From NCBI RefSeq assembly GCF_000586555.1, contig NZ_AZUC01000010.1, positions 1-40,107 of the forward strand: a stretch of DNA of 40,107 bases, written 5' to 3'. The stretch is from Sporosarcina sp. D27 (GTDB lineage: Bacteria; Bacillota; Bacilli; Bacillales_A; Planococcaceae). Under the pieces are notes generated by a model. It saw nothing but the letters and a program-made list of their open reading frames with translations. It ran no database searches and had not been told where the DNA came from. The position numbers and the translations under genes were made by a program. Every line of letters begins with the position of its first letter. The first letter of the stretch is position 1. Below are positions 32,062 through 39,952 of the stretch, piece after piece.

Positions 32062-32069
32062 TTGATAAT

Positions 32070-32092
32070 GCCCCCATTTTAAAAACGGGGGC
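32070..32092. terminator. Bidirectional terminator
   Basis: GCCCCC (32070-32075) and GGGGGC (32087-32092) enclose ATTTTAAAAAC, with TTAATTGTTT after it. It serves the small plus-strand gene and probably the converging ABC operon that ends at 32104. Confidence 0.8.
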
Positions 32093-32103
32093 TTAATTGT
32101 TTG

Positions 32104-32811
32104 CTAATAGCGAGGAACTTCTACATAGTAATCGGGGTCTAATTGAATATCCAGTTCAATGTCTTCCGGAATGATTAGATGAACAATCGTGTCACTTATC
32201 TTGGAACCCTTATAAAGATTACGAACCCGGTTACTTGTTAATTGACTAATGAAAATAGAGTCTTGGTATGCAGAGACAACGAGTTCCTGCTTAGATTGAA
32301 ATGGCATTACCACTTCTTGTCCTTTCCATACCGGCAAACTAACTTTTACATATTGGGACAAATCATAGCTCTTGCCCCCAATCTTAGCAGCTTCAATTGT
32401 CACACTTGGTTTATAAACACGCTCTGTCACAGTATTTCCATCCTCGAATGATCTTTCTATATAAAAGATAGTTTCGTATTCAAGTTGTTCAGCCTTTATT
32501 GATAATTTGCCATCTACCTCATGGGTTCGTTCGATAGCCAACTGGTTTTCAGGTATAGATTTATCAGATAATATGGCTCTTCCTACATCCACTTTTTCTT
32601 GTGATGTTATCCGCGTGGGATTCAAACTTGTTGTCTGTTCTAATATTTCTGTGACAATCAACGCAACGAGCAAAAATGTCATATATGCGATTATTACTTT
32701 ATAATGAGACTTTCTCGTAAAGCGATTTTGCAACGCACGCTGAATCCCCCAAACAACTAAAAACAGCAAGATAACAGCAATTATCGGTAAAACTAATTCA
32801 TATGCTGTCAT
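32104..32811 (-). CDS. Membrane protein of the YtrA-type ABC operon
   Basis: A 235-residue protein of unknown family. Two N-terminal transmembrane helices (LVLPIIAVILLFLVVWGIQ, about 5-24; VIIAYMTFLLVALIVTEIL, about 39-57) are followed by an external beta-rich domain of about 175 residues. Its start overlaps the permease stop (ATGA), so it is coupled to the transporter. It may be an accessory or substrate-contacting subunit. Confidence 0.78.
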   Translation of the reverse strand: MTAYELVLPIIAVILLFLVVWGIQRALQNRFTRKSHYKVIIAYMTFLLVALIVTEILEQTTSLNPTRITSQEKVDVGRAILSDKSIPENQLAIERTHEVDGKLSIKAEQLEYETIFYIERSFEDGNTVTERVYKPSVTIEAAKIGGKSYDLSQYVKVSLPVWKGQEVVMPFQSKQELVVSAYQDSIFISQLTSNRVRNLYKGSKISDTIVHLIIPEDIELDIQLDPDYYVEVPRY

Positions 32812-33572
32812 GACTGTTTCACCTCAATTCGAGAAGAAGGAAAGAAGCTAAGAATGCTTACTATAGCCATTACTACGCCTGTCTTTACTAAAAATAACCA
32901 GAAGGAGGATTCATTATAGAAAAAGTCAAATAACGTAACTATATTACCCTCAATACCAAGATGGCCAAATACACTCGATTTAGTACTAAGTAACACCAAT
33001 AGAACGATTGGGACAATCATCAAGCGATTCATTTGAACAAAAAGCATACAAGTATAAACTACAACCATAATTAACAATGTGTATAAAATCATAACCACTA
33101 TGCGAGAAAAGAAATCCAACGGTGCTGCAATTAACCCCCCCGTTTCAATTATGCTACTTCCATCTTTCATGAACACCACTAATTTCAAAACACTGCCCGA
33201 CAAAACTGTGGTTACCCCAGCAATTATCGCTGCGAGACCAAAGAAACAAAAATTCGCTAGGTTCTCCGTAACCGGAGATGACACATATGTAAAAGAAGCA
33301 TTTCGCTGTCCAGGGGTGGTCATTAATACCCCAACTACCAGCGCCCATAACAGACTAGCCATCACAACTTTATCGTTAGTGATGGAGTTCCACCTCAGTT
33401 CAAACGTTGACATACTAAATCCCGGAAAAGAATTGGGTGCTCCACTGATTATAAATCCCCAAACAACAGCTTGCATTACAAATAAAGCCGTAATTACTGC
33501 CGCATTACTTCTCAACTTAAACAAAAACTGCTGTTTCACAATTTCACCCATCGTTCTATGCGTTAAAGACAT
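32808..33572 (-). CDS. ABC transporter permease
   Basis: A 254-residue membrane protein with six hydrophobic helices (for example AVITALFVMQAVVWGFIISG; IVVMILYTLLIMVVVYTCML). This is the ABC-2-like permease layout. AGGAGGGA lies 6 nt before the ATG at 33572, inside the end of the ATPase gene. It works with the ATP-binding protein encoded just upstream. Substrate unknown; YtrBCDEF-like systems respond to cell-wall antibiotics. Confidence 0.87.
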   Translation of the reverse strand: MSLTHRTMGEIVKQQFLFKLRSNAAVITALFVMQAVVWGFIISGAPNSFPGFSMSTFELRWNSITNDKVVMASLLWALVVGVLMTTPGQRNASFTYVSSPVTENLANFCFFGLAAIIAGVTTVLSGSVLKLVVFMKDGSSIIETGGLIAAPLDFFSRIVVMILYTLLIMVVVYTCMLFVQMNRLMIVPIVLLVLLSTKSSVFGHLGIEGNIVTLFDFFYNESSFWLFLVKTGVVMAIVSILSFFPSSRIEVKQS

Positions 33573-34452
33573 CGTCAATCCCTCCTCTCAGCTGTTCCGT
33601 CAAGGCTAAGTATGCATCATTCAGTGAAACGCTCGTATTAGTAATACCCTGTCGGTTGAGTTCTGCACGTTCTGCATCTGAAAAGTCATTTTCCACAATC
33701 CACTCATCTTGCAGACCTCTCGTTGTTTTAGACACAATGTTTTTCCCTAACGTGGCTCCTGACAATTGTTCAGATGATCCTCGTAGCGATACGTGTGCCT
33801 CTTGCAAGTCAGAAACCGATCCGTGATAGCGAATCCGCTTTCGATGGATTACGAGTAAGTTTTCCAGTACGTCTTTCATTTCATCGATATAGTGACTAGA
33901 CAACAAAATGGTTCGCGGGAACGCAATGTAGTCTTTCAGTAAGGCGCGATAGAAGTCATTGCGCGCTGCTGTATCCATTCCTGTCGTGGGTTCATCGAAA
34001 ATCGTGAGGGGACAACGTGCCGCAATCCCGACAATCGCGTTGAACGTACTTCGTTTTCCTTTCGATAAAAACCTGTGCCGTGTGTTCAGCGGAATTGAAA
34101 AGTATTCCATAAGGCGAACCGCAAGTTCTTCATTCCAATTTGCATAAAACCGATTGAATTCATCGAATAGTTCGTGCAGTTTCATCGAACCTGGATAACT
34201 CATTGCATCATCGATGTAGATAGAATTAGCAGAGACGAGCAGGCTTCTAAATGGGTTTTCATTGAATACACGCAATTCACCTTTTGTTGTCTTCTGAAAC
34301 CCTGCAATCATTTTAAGCAATGTCGTTTTTCCCGCACCGTTTCTTCCTACGATACCTGTAATGACATTTTCTTCAATTTTGAAAGTTAAGTCGGTTAATG
34401 CAGCGATTCTAGAATAGTTTTTACTGACGTGTTTCACAGATATTACCGTCAT
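33556..34452 (-). CDS. ABC transporter ATP-binding protein (YtrB-like)
   Basis: A 298-residue ATPase. Walker A is GRNGAGKTT (about 36-44), the signature region is FLSKGKRSTFNAIVG rather than LSGGQ, as in other YtrB-type subunits, and Walker B is LTIFDEPTTGMD, followed by the switch SSHYIDEM. An extra C-terminal domain of about 80 residues follows. It overlaps the repressor gene as ATGA; AAGGGGA precedes the start. It powers the permease downstream. Confidence 0.93.
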   Translation of the reverse strand: MTVISVKHVSKNYSRIAALTDLTFKIEENVITGIVGRNGAGKTTLLKMIAGFQKTTKGELRVFNENPFRSLLVSANSIYIDDAMSYPGSMKLHELFDEFNRFYANWNEELAVRLMEYFSIPLNTRHRFLSKGKRSTFNAIVGIAARCPLTIFDEPTTGMDTAARNDFYRALLKDYIAFPRTILLSSHYIDEMKDVLENLLVIHRKRIRYHGSVSDLQEAHVSLRGSSEQLSGATLGKNIVSKTTRGLQDEWIVENDFSDAERAELNRQGITNTSVSLNDAYLALTEQLRGGIDDVFNA

Positions 34453-34838
34453 GTCTGGTTCCCCTTCCGTTGCTTCCGTTCTTTTTCGATTATCTGGTTT
34501 AGTTCGTCAGTACCGATGTTGAGGAGACTCGCTTCGTTGAGTAAATCTTGAACTAGCTTCAGAAGTGTTCGTTCTTTCCTTTTGGCACGGAGTTTTTCTT
34601 GAGCATCGGGGGAGACAAACATTCCAAGTCCTCGTTTTTTGTAGACAAGTTCCGATTCCAGCAAAATCGTCAGCCCCTTTCCCGCAGTGGCAGGATTGAT
34701 GGTGAAGAGTTCCGCCAGCTGATATTGCGAATAGACTTTTTCATCCGCCTGCAATGTGCCATCGATAATTGCATTCTCTAGCCAATCGGCAATTTGTATA
34801 TAAATTGGCTTTTCTCCATCTACGTCATGCAAAACCAT
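34449..34838 (-). CDS. ytrA: GntR-family repressor (YtrA subfamily)
   Basis: A 129-residue regulator, the YtrA length. The winged helix reads PIYIQIADWLENAIIDGTLQ, KVYSQYQLAELFTINPATAG, KGLTILLESELVYKKRGLGM; a short helical C-terminal dimerisation part follows (EASLLNIGTDELNQIIEKE). AAGGGAG precedes the ATG at 34838; the frame runs upstream into the operator and a terminator, which are not coding. First gene of the operon, it should repress it from the palindrome at 34858-34881. The B. subtilis ytr operon responds to lipid-II-targeting antibiotics. Confidence 0.9.
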   Translation of the reverse strand: MVLHDVDGEKPIYIQIADWLENAIIDGTLQADEKVYSQYQLAELFTINPATAGKGLTILLESELVYKKRGLGMFVSPDAQEKLRAKRKERTLLKLVQDLLNEASLLNIGTDELNQIIEKERKQRKGNQT

Positions 34839-34857
34839 CACTCCCTTGACGATAACT

Positions 34858-34881
34858 AGTACATTACTGTTGTAATGTACT
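34858..34881. promoter_or_regulatory. YtrA-type operator palindrome
   Basis: AGTACATTAC (34858-34867) and GTAATGTACT (34872-34881) are perfect 10-bp arms with a 4-nt centre, 20 nt upstream of the repressor start. It resembles the AGTGTA-spacer-TACACT operator reported for YtrA. Confidence 0.8.
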
Positions 34882-34910
34882 ATACACATTGATTCAGATA
34901 ATTGCAACAC

Positions 34911-34943
34911 AAAAAAAGCATACCCGTCGAAAAATGGCATGCT
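34911..34943 (-). terminator. Terminator after the copper-binding protein gene
   Basis: On the minus strand AGCATGCC pairs with GGGTATGCT (one wobble) and is followed by seven T. It lies just upstream of the ytrA operator and insulates that operon. Confidence 0.85.
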
Positions 34944-34991
34944 CACTTGAATTTTTTTGTGTTTGAGGAATTTAACTTGTACCTCTGTGAA

Positions 34992-35321
34992 TTATGCTAG
35001 CATCTTACGGCAAGCATCCGCACATTTCTTACATGCTTCCGCACAACGTTGACAATGATCGTGGTCATGCTTACCACACTCTTCTGCACAATGGTCACAA
35101 ATGTAAGCGCACAGCTGACAAATCTCTTTCGCAAATGGACTGTTACGTGTCATCGCTTGAACGGCGTATGCACAGATGTCTGCGCATTCCCGATCCAGTC
35201 GTATGCATTCTGCCATCATTTTTACATCATCTTCTTTGAGGCAAGCATCGAAGCAATTGTTACAGGATTCTAGGCATTCCATACACGCTTTGAGGCATTC
35301 TTGATAGTGTTGAGGGGTCAT
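34992..35321 (-). CDS. Four-helix-bundle copper-binding protein (DUF326/Csp)
   Basis: A 109-residue protein with about 19 cysteines in heptad-like spacing: CLKACMECLESCNNC, CADICAY, ICQLCAYICDHCAEEC, CQRCAEACKKCADACRKM. A histidine-rich turn KHDHDHC lies near residue 85. This is the cytosolic Csp (YhjQ-like) pattern; these tubes of four helices store many Cu(I) ions on inward-facing cysteines. No export signal is present. It is a single-gene unit with its own terminator. Confidence 0.93.
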   Translation of the reverse strand: MTPQHYQECLKACMECLESCNNCFDACLKEDDVKMMAECIRLDRECADICAYAVQAMTRNSPFAKEICQLCAYICDHCAEECGKHDHDHCQRCAEACKKCADACRKMLA

Positions 35322-35588
35322 ATGAATTCCTCCTTCAATGAGTTAGGCAGCCAGTCGCGGACATATGCTCCGTCTAGTGAGGATGGAAGTGATATGCACT
35401 AACTGTCTGCCATTTAGGTCGTACTCTTTTTTATGTTCCCCTCCTGATTCAATGAAAACATCATCTATGGCTCCGTGAGAAGATCCTTCAATTAAAAGAT
35501 ACATGTACACAAGTGAATCTTAAACCTCACTATTCAGTACGATAATAAAAATTCTTAGAGAAAGAATCCACTTGCCCATGACTTGCTG

Positions 35589-35804
35589 TTAGTTTTTGTT
35601 AGTCCTATGTTCTGCGCGAGCTACGCCGCCCTTTTGTCCAATTTCTTCATAGAATTCCTTGCCGTGAGTCTGAGCGGTTGCTTCTCCACCTTTTTTACCT
35701 ATTTCTTGATAAAATTTTCTATCATGTTTCTTTGACGTCGCTTTCCCACCCATGCGCCCCGCTTCTTCTCTCGACATTTTTTCCGCACTCTCTTGGTTTG
35801 TCAT
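35589..35804 (-). CDS. KGG-repeat general stress protein (GsiB-like)
   Basis: A 71-residue hydrophilic protein with three KGG-type repeats: AGRMGGKATSKKHD, IGKKGGEATAQTHG, IGQKGGVARAEHR, with KFYQEIG/EFYEEIG between. This is the hydrophilin pattern of GsiB and related stress-induced proteins, often under SigB. GGGAGGA precedes the ATG at 35804. A sigma-B promoter was not confirmed. Confidence 0.9.
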   Translation of the reverse strand: MTNQESAEKMSREEAGRMGGKATSKKHDRKFYQEIGKKGGEATAQTHGKEFYEEIGQKGGVARAEHRTNKN

Positions 35805-35886
35805 CTTCAGTCCTCCCAACCTACTGATTCTTTTTATAGTTACTCCCTATATTCCCAGTTCTCCTTGGAACAAACTTGTTGAGCAA

Positions 35887-35920
35887 GAAAAACCACACTG
35901 TGTCCTTTAACAGTGTGGTT
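35887..35920 (-). terminator. Terminator after brnQ
   Basis: On the minus strand AACCACACTG and CAGTGTGGTT (10-bp arms, extended by one pair) are followed by TTTTTC. It lies 46 nt after the brnQ stop. Confidence 0.9.
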
Positions 35921-35965
35921 TACATGTATTATTTTGCAATGAATGCCTGGTGGCTGAAGTAAGGG

Positions 35966-37303
35966 TCAGTTACCACTTTCTGGACTACTTTCATCCATAA
36001 TGGCTTGTGAGAAGCCCTGTTTTTTAACACCGAAGAAACGATCTAATCCATATCCGACAATTCCACCTACAATCGCAGGAACGAGCCATGCAAATCCACT
36101 AGTGCCTAAAGGCAAATACCCAAGAGTTGTTAGGATAAAATCTTTTCCGATTCCAAATCCGGCTAGTGTCTCGAGCGCACTGACGATGAATGTCATTAAA
36201 ATTGCGCCTCTATAGATTCCAGCACTCGATATGGATTTATGGAAAATCCCCAACATGACTAGAACGATTGCAATCGGATACAGTAAGGTAAATATCCACA
36301 TCGTATAATCCACAATTCTTTCAACACCCAAAGTTGCAACCGATGCTGAAATGGTACAAATAATTGCTACCCACGCAGTATATCCGATGCGTTCACGAAC
36401 TAACTTCTTCAAAAACTCTGCAATAACCGCGACAACCCCGATGGTTGACGTTAGACAAGCGAGTGCAATTACAATAGCGAGCGCTACAGCTCCACCCCCG
36501 CCAAGAAGACGACTAATCAGTTCCTTCACGAGCATGGTACTCTCAATCTTTTCTGGAAATAGGGAAGTTGCACCCGCACTAATATAAAGTAATCCACCAT
36601 AAACAATCAGTAAGCCCATTGCTGCAATCACAATGGATTTTACCGCAATATTCTTAGCCTCTTTACCTATATAACCATAGTGTCGAATTGCCAAAATGAA
36701 AATTGGCGCACACAAGATTCCAGTAATGACATCTCCCGTCTGGTAGGCATTTACAAAAGCCTTCGAAAACGCTTGCGTAATTCCTGTATCCGTTGGCGTA
36801 CCAAGAGGAGAAAAAATTCCTTTTCCGACAATGAACAAAAGAAGGGCTACCATGACTGGTGTCAAATAACGTCCGATCCGATCAATTACATTAGACGCAT
36901 CTTTCGCAAAGAAGAATGTAATCACAAAAAATACGATGATTGTAACAATTGACGGAACACCTGGGAAGAGAGCTCCAACTCCTAGTTCATGCGTGGTAGC
37001 GGCCATTCTCGGTATTGTGACAAACACACCAATTCCAACCATCAACAACAAATTGAATACCGCATAAAACCATGGACTAATTGGTTTCGTCAAGTTTTCA
37101 AACTTCCCATCAGCTTGCAAGATGGCGAAGACGGCAAGTAACGGAAGCACAATACCTGTTATTGAAAATCCAAGTAGGGATGAAATCCATTCTGATCCAC
37201 TTTCAAGTCCGATGGAAGGAGGGAATATTAAATTTCCTGCACCAAAATATAGGGCAAACAGAGCAAATCCTAAAATGAATATATGGGAAACTCGACGGCT
37301 CAC
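35966..37303 (-). CDS. brnQ: Branched-chain amino acid transporter BrnQ
   Basis: A 445-residue carrier of the LIVCS family with about twelve hydrophobic helices. The N-terminal signature FALFALYFGAGNLIFPPSIG is diagnostic, and later DRIGRYLTPVMVALL and FAWLVPAIVGG fit the family. It imports leucine, isoleucine and valine with sodium or protons. The start is GTG at 37303 with AAAGGAGTG upstream. A perfect cre lies 15-28 nt upstream of the start, so it is probably under CcpA control. An enhancer-type regulator gene lies upstream on the same strand. Confidence 0.96.
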   Translation of the reverse strand: MSRRVSHIFILGFALFALYFGAGNLIFPPSIGLESGSEWISSLLGFSITGIVLPLLAVFAILQADGKFENLTKPISPWFYAVFNLLLMVGIGVFVTIPRMAATTHELGVGALFPGVPSIVTIIVFFVITFFFAKDASNVIDRIGRYLTPVMVALLLFIVGKGIFSPLGTPTDTGITQAFSKAFVNAYQTGDVITGILCAPIFILAIRHYGYIGKEAKNIAVKSIVIAAMGLLIVYGGLLYISAGATSLFPEKIESTMLVKELISRLLGGGGAVALAIVIALACLTSTIGVVAVIAEFLKKLVRERIGYTAWVAIICTISASVATLGVERIVDYTMWIFTLLYPIAIVLVMLGIFHKSISSAGIYRGAILMTFIVSALETLAGFGIGKDFILTTLGYLPLGTSGFAWLVPAIVGGIVGYGLDRFFGVKKQGFSQAIMDESSPESGN

Positions 37304-37317
37304 TTATAACACTCCTT

Positions 37318-37331
37318 TGTAATCGCTTTCA
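37318..37331. promoter_or_regulatory. cre site upstream of brnQ
   Basis: TGTAATCGCTTTCA fits TGWAANCGNTNWCA at every position. It sits just before the brnQ ribosome site, probably downstream of the promoter, where CcpA acts as a roadblock. Confidence 0.8.
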
Positions 37332-37383
37332 ACATAAAGTTAGAATATTTGTTACAATTGAACTATAAACAATTTAATCAAAA

Positions 37384-37411
37384 TAAAAAAGAGGGGAAAA
37401 TTTTCCCCTCC
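37384..37411 (-). terminator. Terminator after the AAA+ regulator gene
   Basis: GAGGGGAAAATTTTCCCCTC (37391-37410) is a perfect palindrome followed on the minus strand by TTTTTTATTTTG. It separates the regulator from brnQ. Confidence 0.9.
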
Positions 37412-37421
37412 TCGTAAAAAT

Positions 37422-38789
37422 TTAAGTACGCAATCCGTATTTGTCGAGTTTGTATTTCAACGACTGCTTTGAAACCCCAAGTTGTCTTGCTGTTTCTGCG
37501 AGAATACCATTTGCTTTTTTATATTCATTGTCGATAAGCCCACGTTCAAATTCATCTATAGCATCCCGTAAATTTCCTGCATGTATGGGTTGATTGACCG
37601 TTTCTGAAAGTCCCGAATGCAAGTTTCCTATAAGCGGAAAATCTTCAGCAGTAATCGTCAAACCATTAACTTGATGGAAAGCCGCTTCAATTACATTACG
37701 AAGTTCACGGATATTCCCTGGCCAATCATAACTCATAAACCAATCTTTCAGTTCGTTCTCCAAATCCGTTACATGCATATCCATTCGATTGTTGTAAAAA
37801 TGGATGAAATAATCAACAAATGCTTGGATATCCTCCTGTCGATCCTTCAGCTCCGGTAATTTTACTTTTAAAACTGCCAGTCGATAATAGAAATCTTCAC
37901 GCAGCTGCTTATTTCGGATCAATTCTTCAGGATTTTCGTTCATCGCTGATATAATCCGTAAATTGACCGGAATCTCTTCAGTTCCTCCGACACGCCGGAC
38001 TCTCTTGTCTCCAATTACTTTCAACAAACGGGCCTGCATCTCCAGTGGAAGTACATTGATTTCATCTAAAAACAACGTTCCTCCATCTGCTTTTTCAAAA
38101 ATACCAGGAATAGAAACTGCGCTCTGATTCTCTACTCCAAATAACACTCGCTCCACCGCTTCCCCTACGAGTCCCCCGCAGTCTAAAGTCACAAAAGGGC
38201 TTGCAAAACGATTGCTTAGGTTGTGAATGCTTTGAGCGATCACATTTTTTCCTGTTCCTGTTTTTCCATAAAGTAAAATACTCGTATCACTTTTAGCTAA
38301 TCGCGGCAGTCTTTCTTTTAAGCTAGCCATAAACGGACTCGTCGCAATTATGTCATCGATTGTATATTGTGTACCATTTTTTCTATACATAGGATGTCCC
38401 GCATAGGCATCAACATGCTCAAGATCATCTTTATCGAAATAATGAGTAGAGAATTCAATTGCTCCAATTATTATCCCACGGTCCTCAATCGGAAAAGTGG
38501 AACTCTTACATGTATACGTGCTTCCTGTCTTCGTAATAAGCCGCTGTTCGATATTTGTCATTGCTTGCCCTGTTCGAAGTACCGTCATGACAGTACTATT
38601 GGATTCATCTAAATTCGTGTAAAAACTCAGTATATTTTGCCCAATGAAATCTTCAGGACGATGCCCGAGCTTCACGAGAATCGACAAATCTGCAACGTCA
38701 TAGTAAAGGGTCTCCCCTAGGTCGTTCACAACAAGGACATTGTCATAGCCTGACAGCAAGTTCAATTGTCCCATATCTAAATGATTCAT
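37422..38789 (-). CDS. Sigma-54-type AAA+ transcriptional regulator without GAFTGA
   Basis: A 455-residue enhancer-binding-type regulator of the RocR/BkdR layout: PAS domain (about 10-125), AAA+ domain (about 145-370) and a Fis-type helix-turn-helix (ETARQLGVSKQSLKYKLDKY). Walker A is LYGKTGTGKNVIAQ and Walker B GGTLFLDEIN; the arginine-finger region LREDFYYRLAVL is present. The GAFTGA loop that contacts sigma-54 is replaced by NQSAVS (in VLFGVENQSAVSIPGIFEKA), so activation of sigma-54 polymerase is doubtful. No -24/-12 element was found upstream of brnQ. It probably regulates brnQ or amino-acid catabolism. Confidence 0.9.
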   Translation of the reverse strand: MNHLDMGQLNLLSGYDNVLVVNDLGETLYYDVADLSILVKLGHRPEDFIGQNILSFYTNLDESNSTVMTVLRTGQAMTNIEQRLITKTGSTYTCKSSTFPIEDRGIIIGAIEFSTHYFDKDDLEHVDAYAGHPMYRKNGTQYTIDDIIATSPFMASLKERLPRLAKSDTSILLYGKTGTGKNVIAQSIHNLSNRFASPFVTLDCGGLVGEAVERVLFGVENQSAVSIPGIFEKADGGTLFLDEINVLPLEMQARLLKVIGDKRVRRVGGTEEIPVNLRIISAMNENPEELIRNKQLREDFYYRLAVLKVKLPELKDRQEDIQAFVDYFIHFYNNRMDMHVTDLENELKDWFMSYDWPGNIRELRNVIEAAFHQVNGLTITAEDFPLIGNLHSGLSETVNQPIHAGNLRDAIDEFERGLIDNEYKKANGILAETARQLGVSKQSLKYKLDKYGLRT

Positions 38790-38914
38790 ACAGCTCCTCC
38801 TGTTCCTAAAGCTGTTTTATTAATAAGTTTACCTGACAACATCTTTGCTAACAATCCATTTTGCTCACTGTACGAACTTCTTATTAAGTGCTAAACTGAG
38901 AAGCGTTCAAATTA

Positions 38915-38953
38915 CGTGGTTCGAAAATCCTCCCACGAAAAAAAACTAAGGAG
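38915..38953 (+). promoter_or_regulatory. preQ1-I riboswitch upstream of queT
   Basis: CGTGG (38915-38919) and CCACG (38933-38937) form P1; the loop holds TTCGAAAATCCTC and is followed by an A-rich tail AAAAAAAACTAAGGAG. This is the compact preQ1-I pattern, in which the tail pairs back into the loop. The tail CTAAGGAG contains the ribosome site, and TCCT in the loop can pair with AGGA, so preQ1 binding should hide the start of queT. Confidence 0.85.
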
Positions 38954-38964
38954 CTTATAATGAA

Positions 38965-39450
38965 ATGAAAACAAGAACACTCGCAGTAAATGGCATTATC
39001 GGTGCACTTTATGTCGCTGTCATGATTGTCATCGCACCATTCGGGTTTACCAACATTCAGTTCCGTCTCGCCGAAATATTTAACCACCTGGTCGTTTTCA
39101 ATAAGAAATATTTCGTAGGCATCGTCATCGGTGTCTTTGTGTCGAACTTACTATTATCAGAAGTCGGCCCAATTGACCTTCTATTTGGCGTTGGTCATAC
39201 GATTATCTCGTTAAGCATCACCATTTTTCTTGTAAAGAAAATCTCTAGCCCAGTGAAACGGATGATGGTCAATACAGCCGTCTTTACGACAACGATGTGT
39301 ATCATCTCTTGGCAACTACATTTAGTGCTCGGCTTCCCATTCTGGATTACTTGGGGTTATCTTGCCATCAGTGAATTCATTGTCATGGCAATCGGAATTC
39401 CACTTATGCATACATTGAATAAAAGGATATCACTCTCAAAATTGATTTGA
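38965..39450 (+). CDS. queT: QueT-family queuosine precursor transporter
   Basis: A 161-residue membrane protein of the QueT family (ECF S-component type) with five to six helices. GIIGALYVAVMIVIAPFGF, NIQFRLAEIFNHLVVF and VGPIDLLFGVGHTIISL are the conserved parts. It imports preQ1/preQ0 for tRNA queuosine with a shared ECF energising module encoded elsewhere. The preQ1-I riboswitch upstream supports this. An ATG at 38960 reads ATG-AAA-TGA and overlaps the true start at 38965. Confidence 0.94.
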   Translation: MKTRTLAVNGIIGALYVAVMIVIAPFGFTNIQFRLAEIFNHLVVFNKKYFVGIVIGVFVSNLLLSEVGPIDLLFGVGHTIISLSITIFLVKKISSPVKRMMVNTAVFTTTMCIISWQLHLVLGFPFWITWGYLAISEFIVMAIGIPLMHTLNKRISLSKLI

Positions 39451-39463
39451 CGGAGGATGAGGT

Positions 39464-39694
39464 ATGTACCTGACGATTGAAGAGACAGCTGTCAAACTCG
39501 GTATGCCCGTTGAACAAGTACGACAATATGTGTTGGACAAGCGAATTCGTTCCGTCCACGACGGTACTCAATTTTTGATCAATGAAGGACAATTTGGTCT
39601 TTACTTCGAACAATTAGAGCAACTTAAGCAACAAATAGACGAATGGCGTAGTGAACCGATACCGCCAGATCGTGATATTAAAGATGAAGATTGA
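39464..39694 (+). CDS. Excisionase/MerR-like small helix-turn-helix protein
   Basis: A 76-residue protein. The N-terminus MYLTIEETAVKLGMPVEQVR, then QYVLDKRIRSVHDGTQFLIN, is the HTH_17 (excisionase-type) pattern with a winged turn; the C-terminal part is helical (FEQLEQLKQQIDEW) and acidic. GGAGGATGAGGT precedes the ATG. It lies 14 nt after queT and shares the following terminator, so it is probably in the same operon and not part of a mobile element. Target unknown. Confidence 0.85.
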   Translation: MYLTIEETAVKLGMPVEQVRQYVLDKRIRSVHDGTQFLINEGQFGLYFEQLEQLKQQIDEWRSEPIPPDRDIKDED

Positions 39695-39695
39695 A

Positions 39696-39742
39696 AAACT
39701 GCGGAATTATCAGGCATGCTGATGACTCCGCAGTTTTTTTGT
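39696..39742 (+). terminator. Terminator of the queT operon
   Basis: AAACTGCGGA (39696-39705) and TCCGCAGTTT (39727-39736) are perfect 10-bp arms around a 21-nt loop, followed by TTTTTTG. Confidence 0.9.
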
Positions 39743-39789
39743 AGGCATATCGTGTTGGGGATGAACAGTTTCGATGATCATTGGATTTG

Positions 39790-39880
39790 TGACAACAGGA
39801 ATCAGGAGTTTCGAGCGAAGAATCGGAATTGTCGGGAGTGGAACCGGCAATGCGGGAGAGTTAATCGGAAATGAGACACA
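39790..39880. repeat. Degenerate ~21-nt repeats of GAATCGGAATTGCGGGAG type
   Basis: Four diverged units can be aligned: GGAATCAGGAGTTTCGAGCG, AGAATCGGAATTGTCGGGAG, GGAACCGGCAATGCGGGAG and TAATCGGAAATGAGAC. The spacing is 21-22 nt. A 61-codon frame passes through (39774-39959) but lacks a proper ribosome site. The block lies between the queT terminator and the array at the window end. Confidence 0.5.
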
Positions 39881-39952
39881 ATTCAAGTACTTTAAGGGAT
39901 TAATTGGTTGCGCTGCGCTTGTTTTTTGGGGGCTATTACTCGCCCAGCGAGA

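Noticed and set aside
37304..37421. Sigma-54 promoter for brnQ
   Set aside because: No GG-N10-GC element could be found in the region.
39464..39694. Excisionase of a prophage or integrative element
   Set aside because: Only the HTH fold matches; there is no integrase, att repeat or phage gene, and the gene is in the queT operon.
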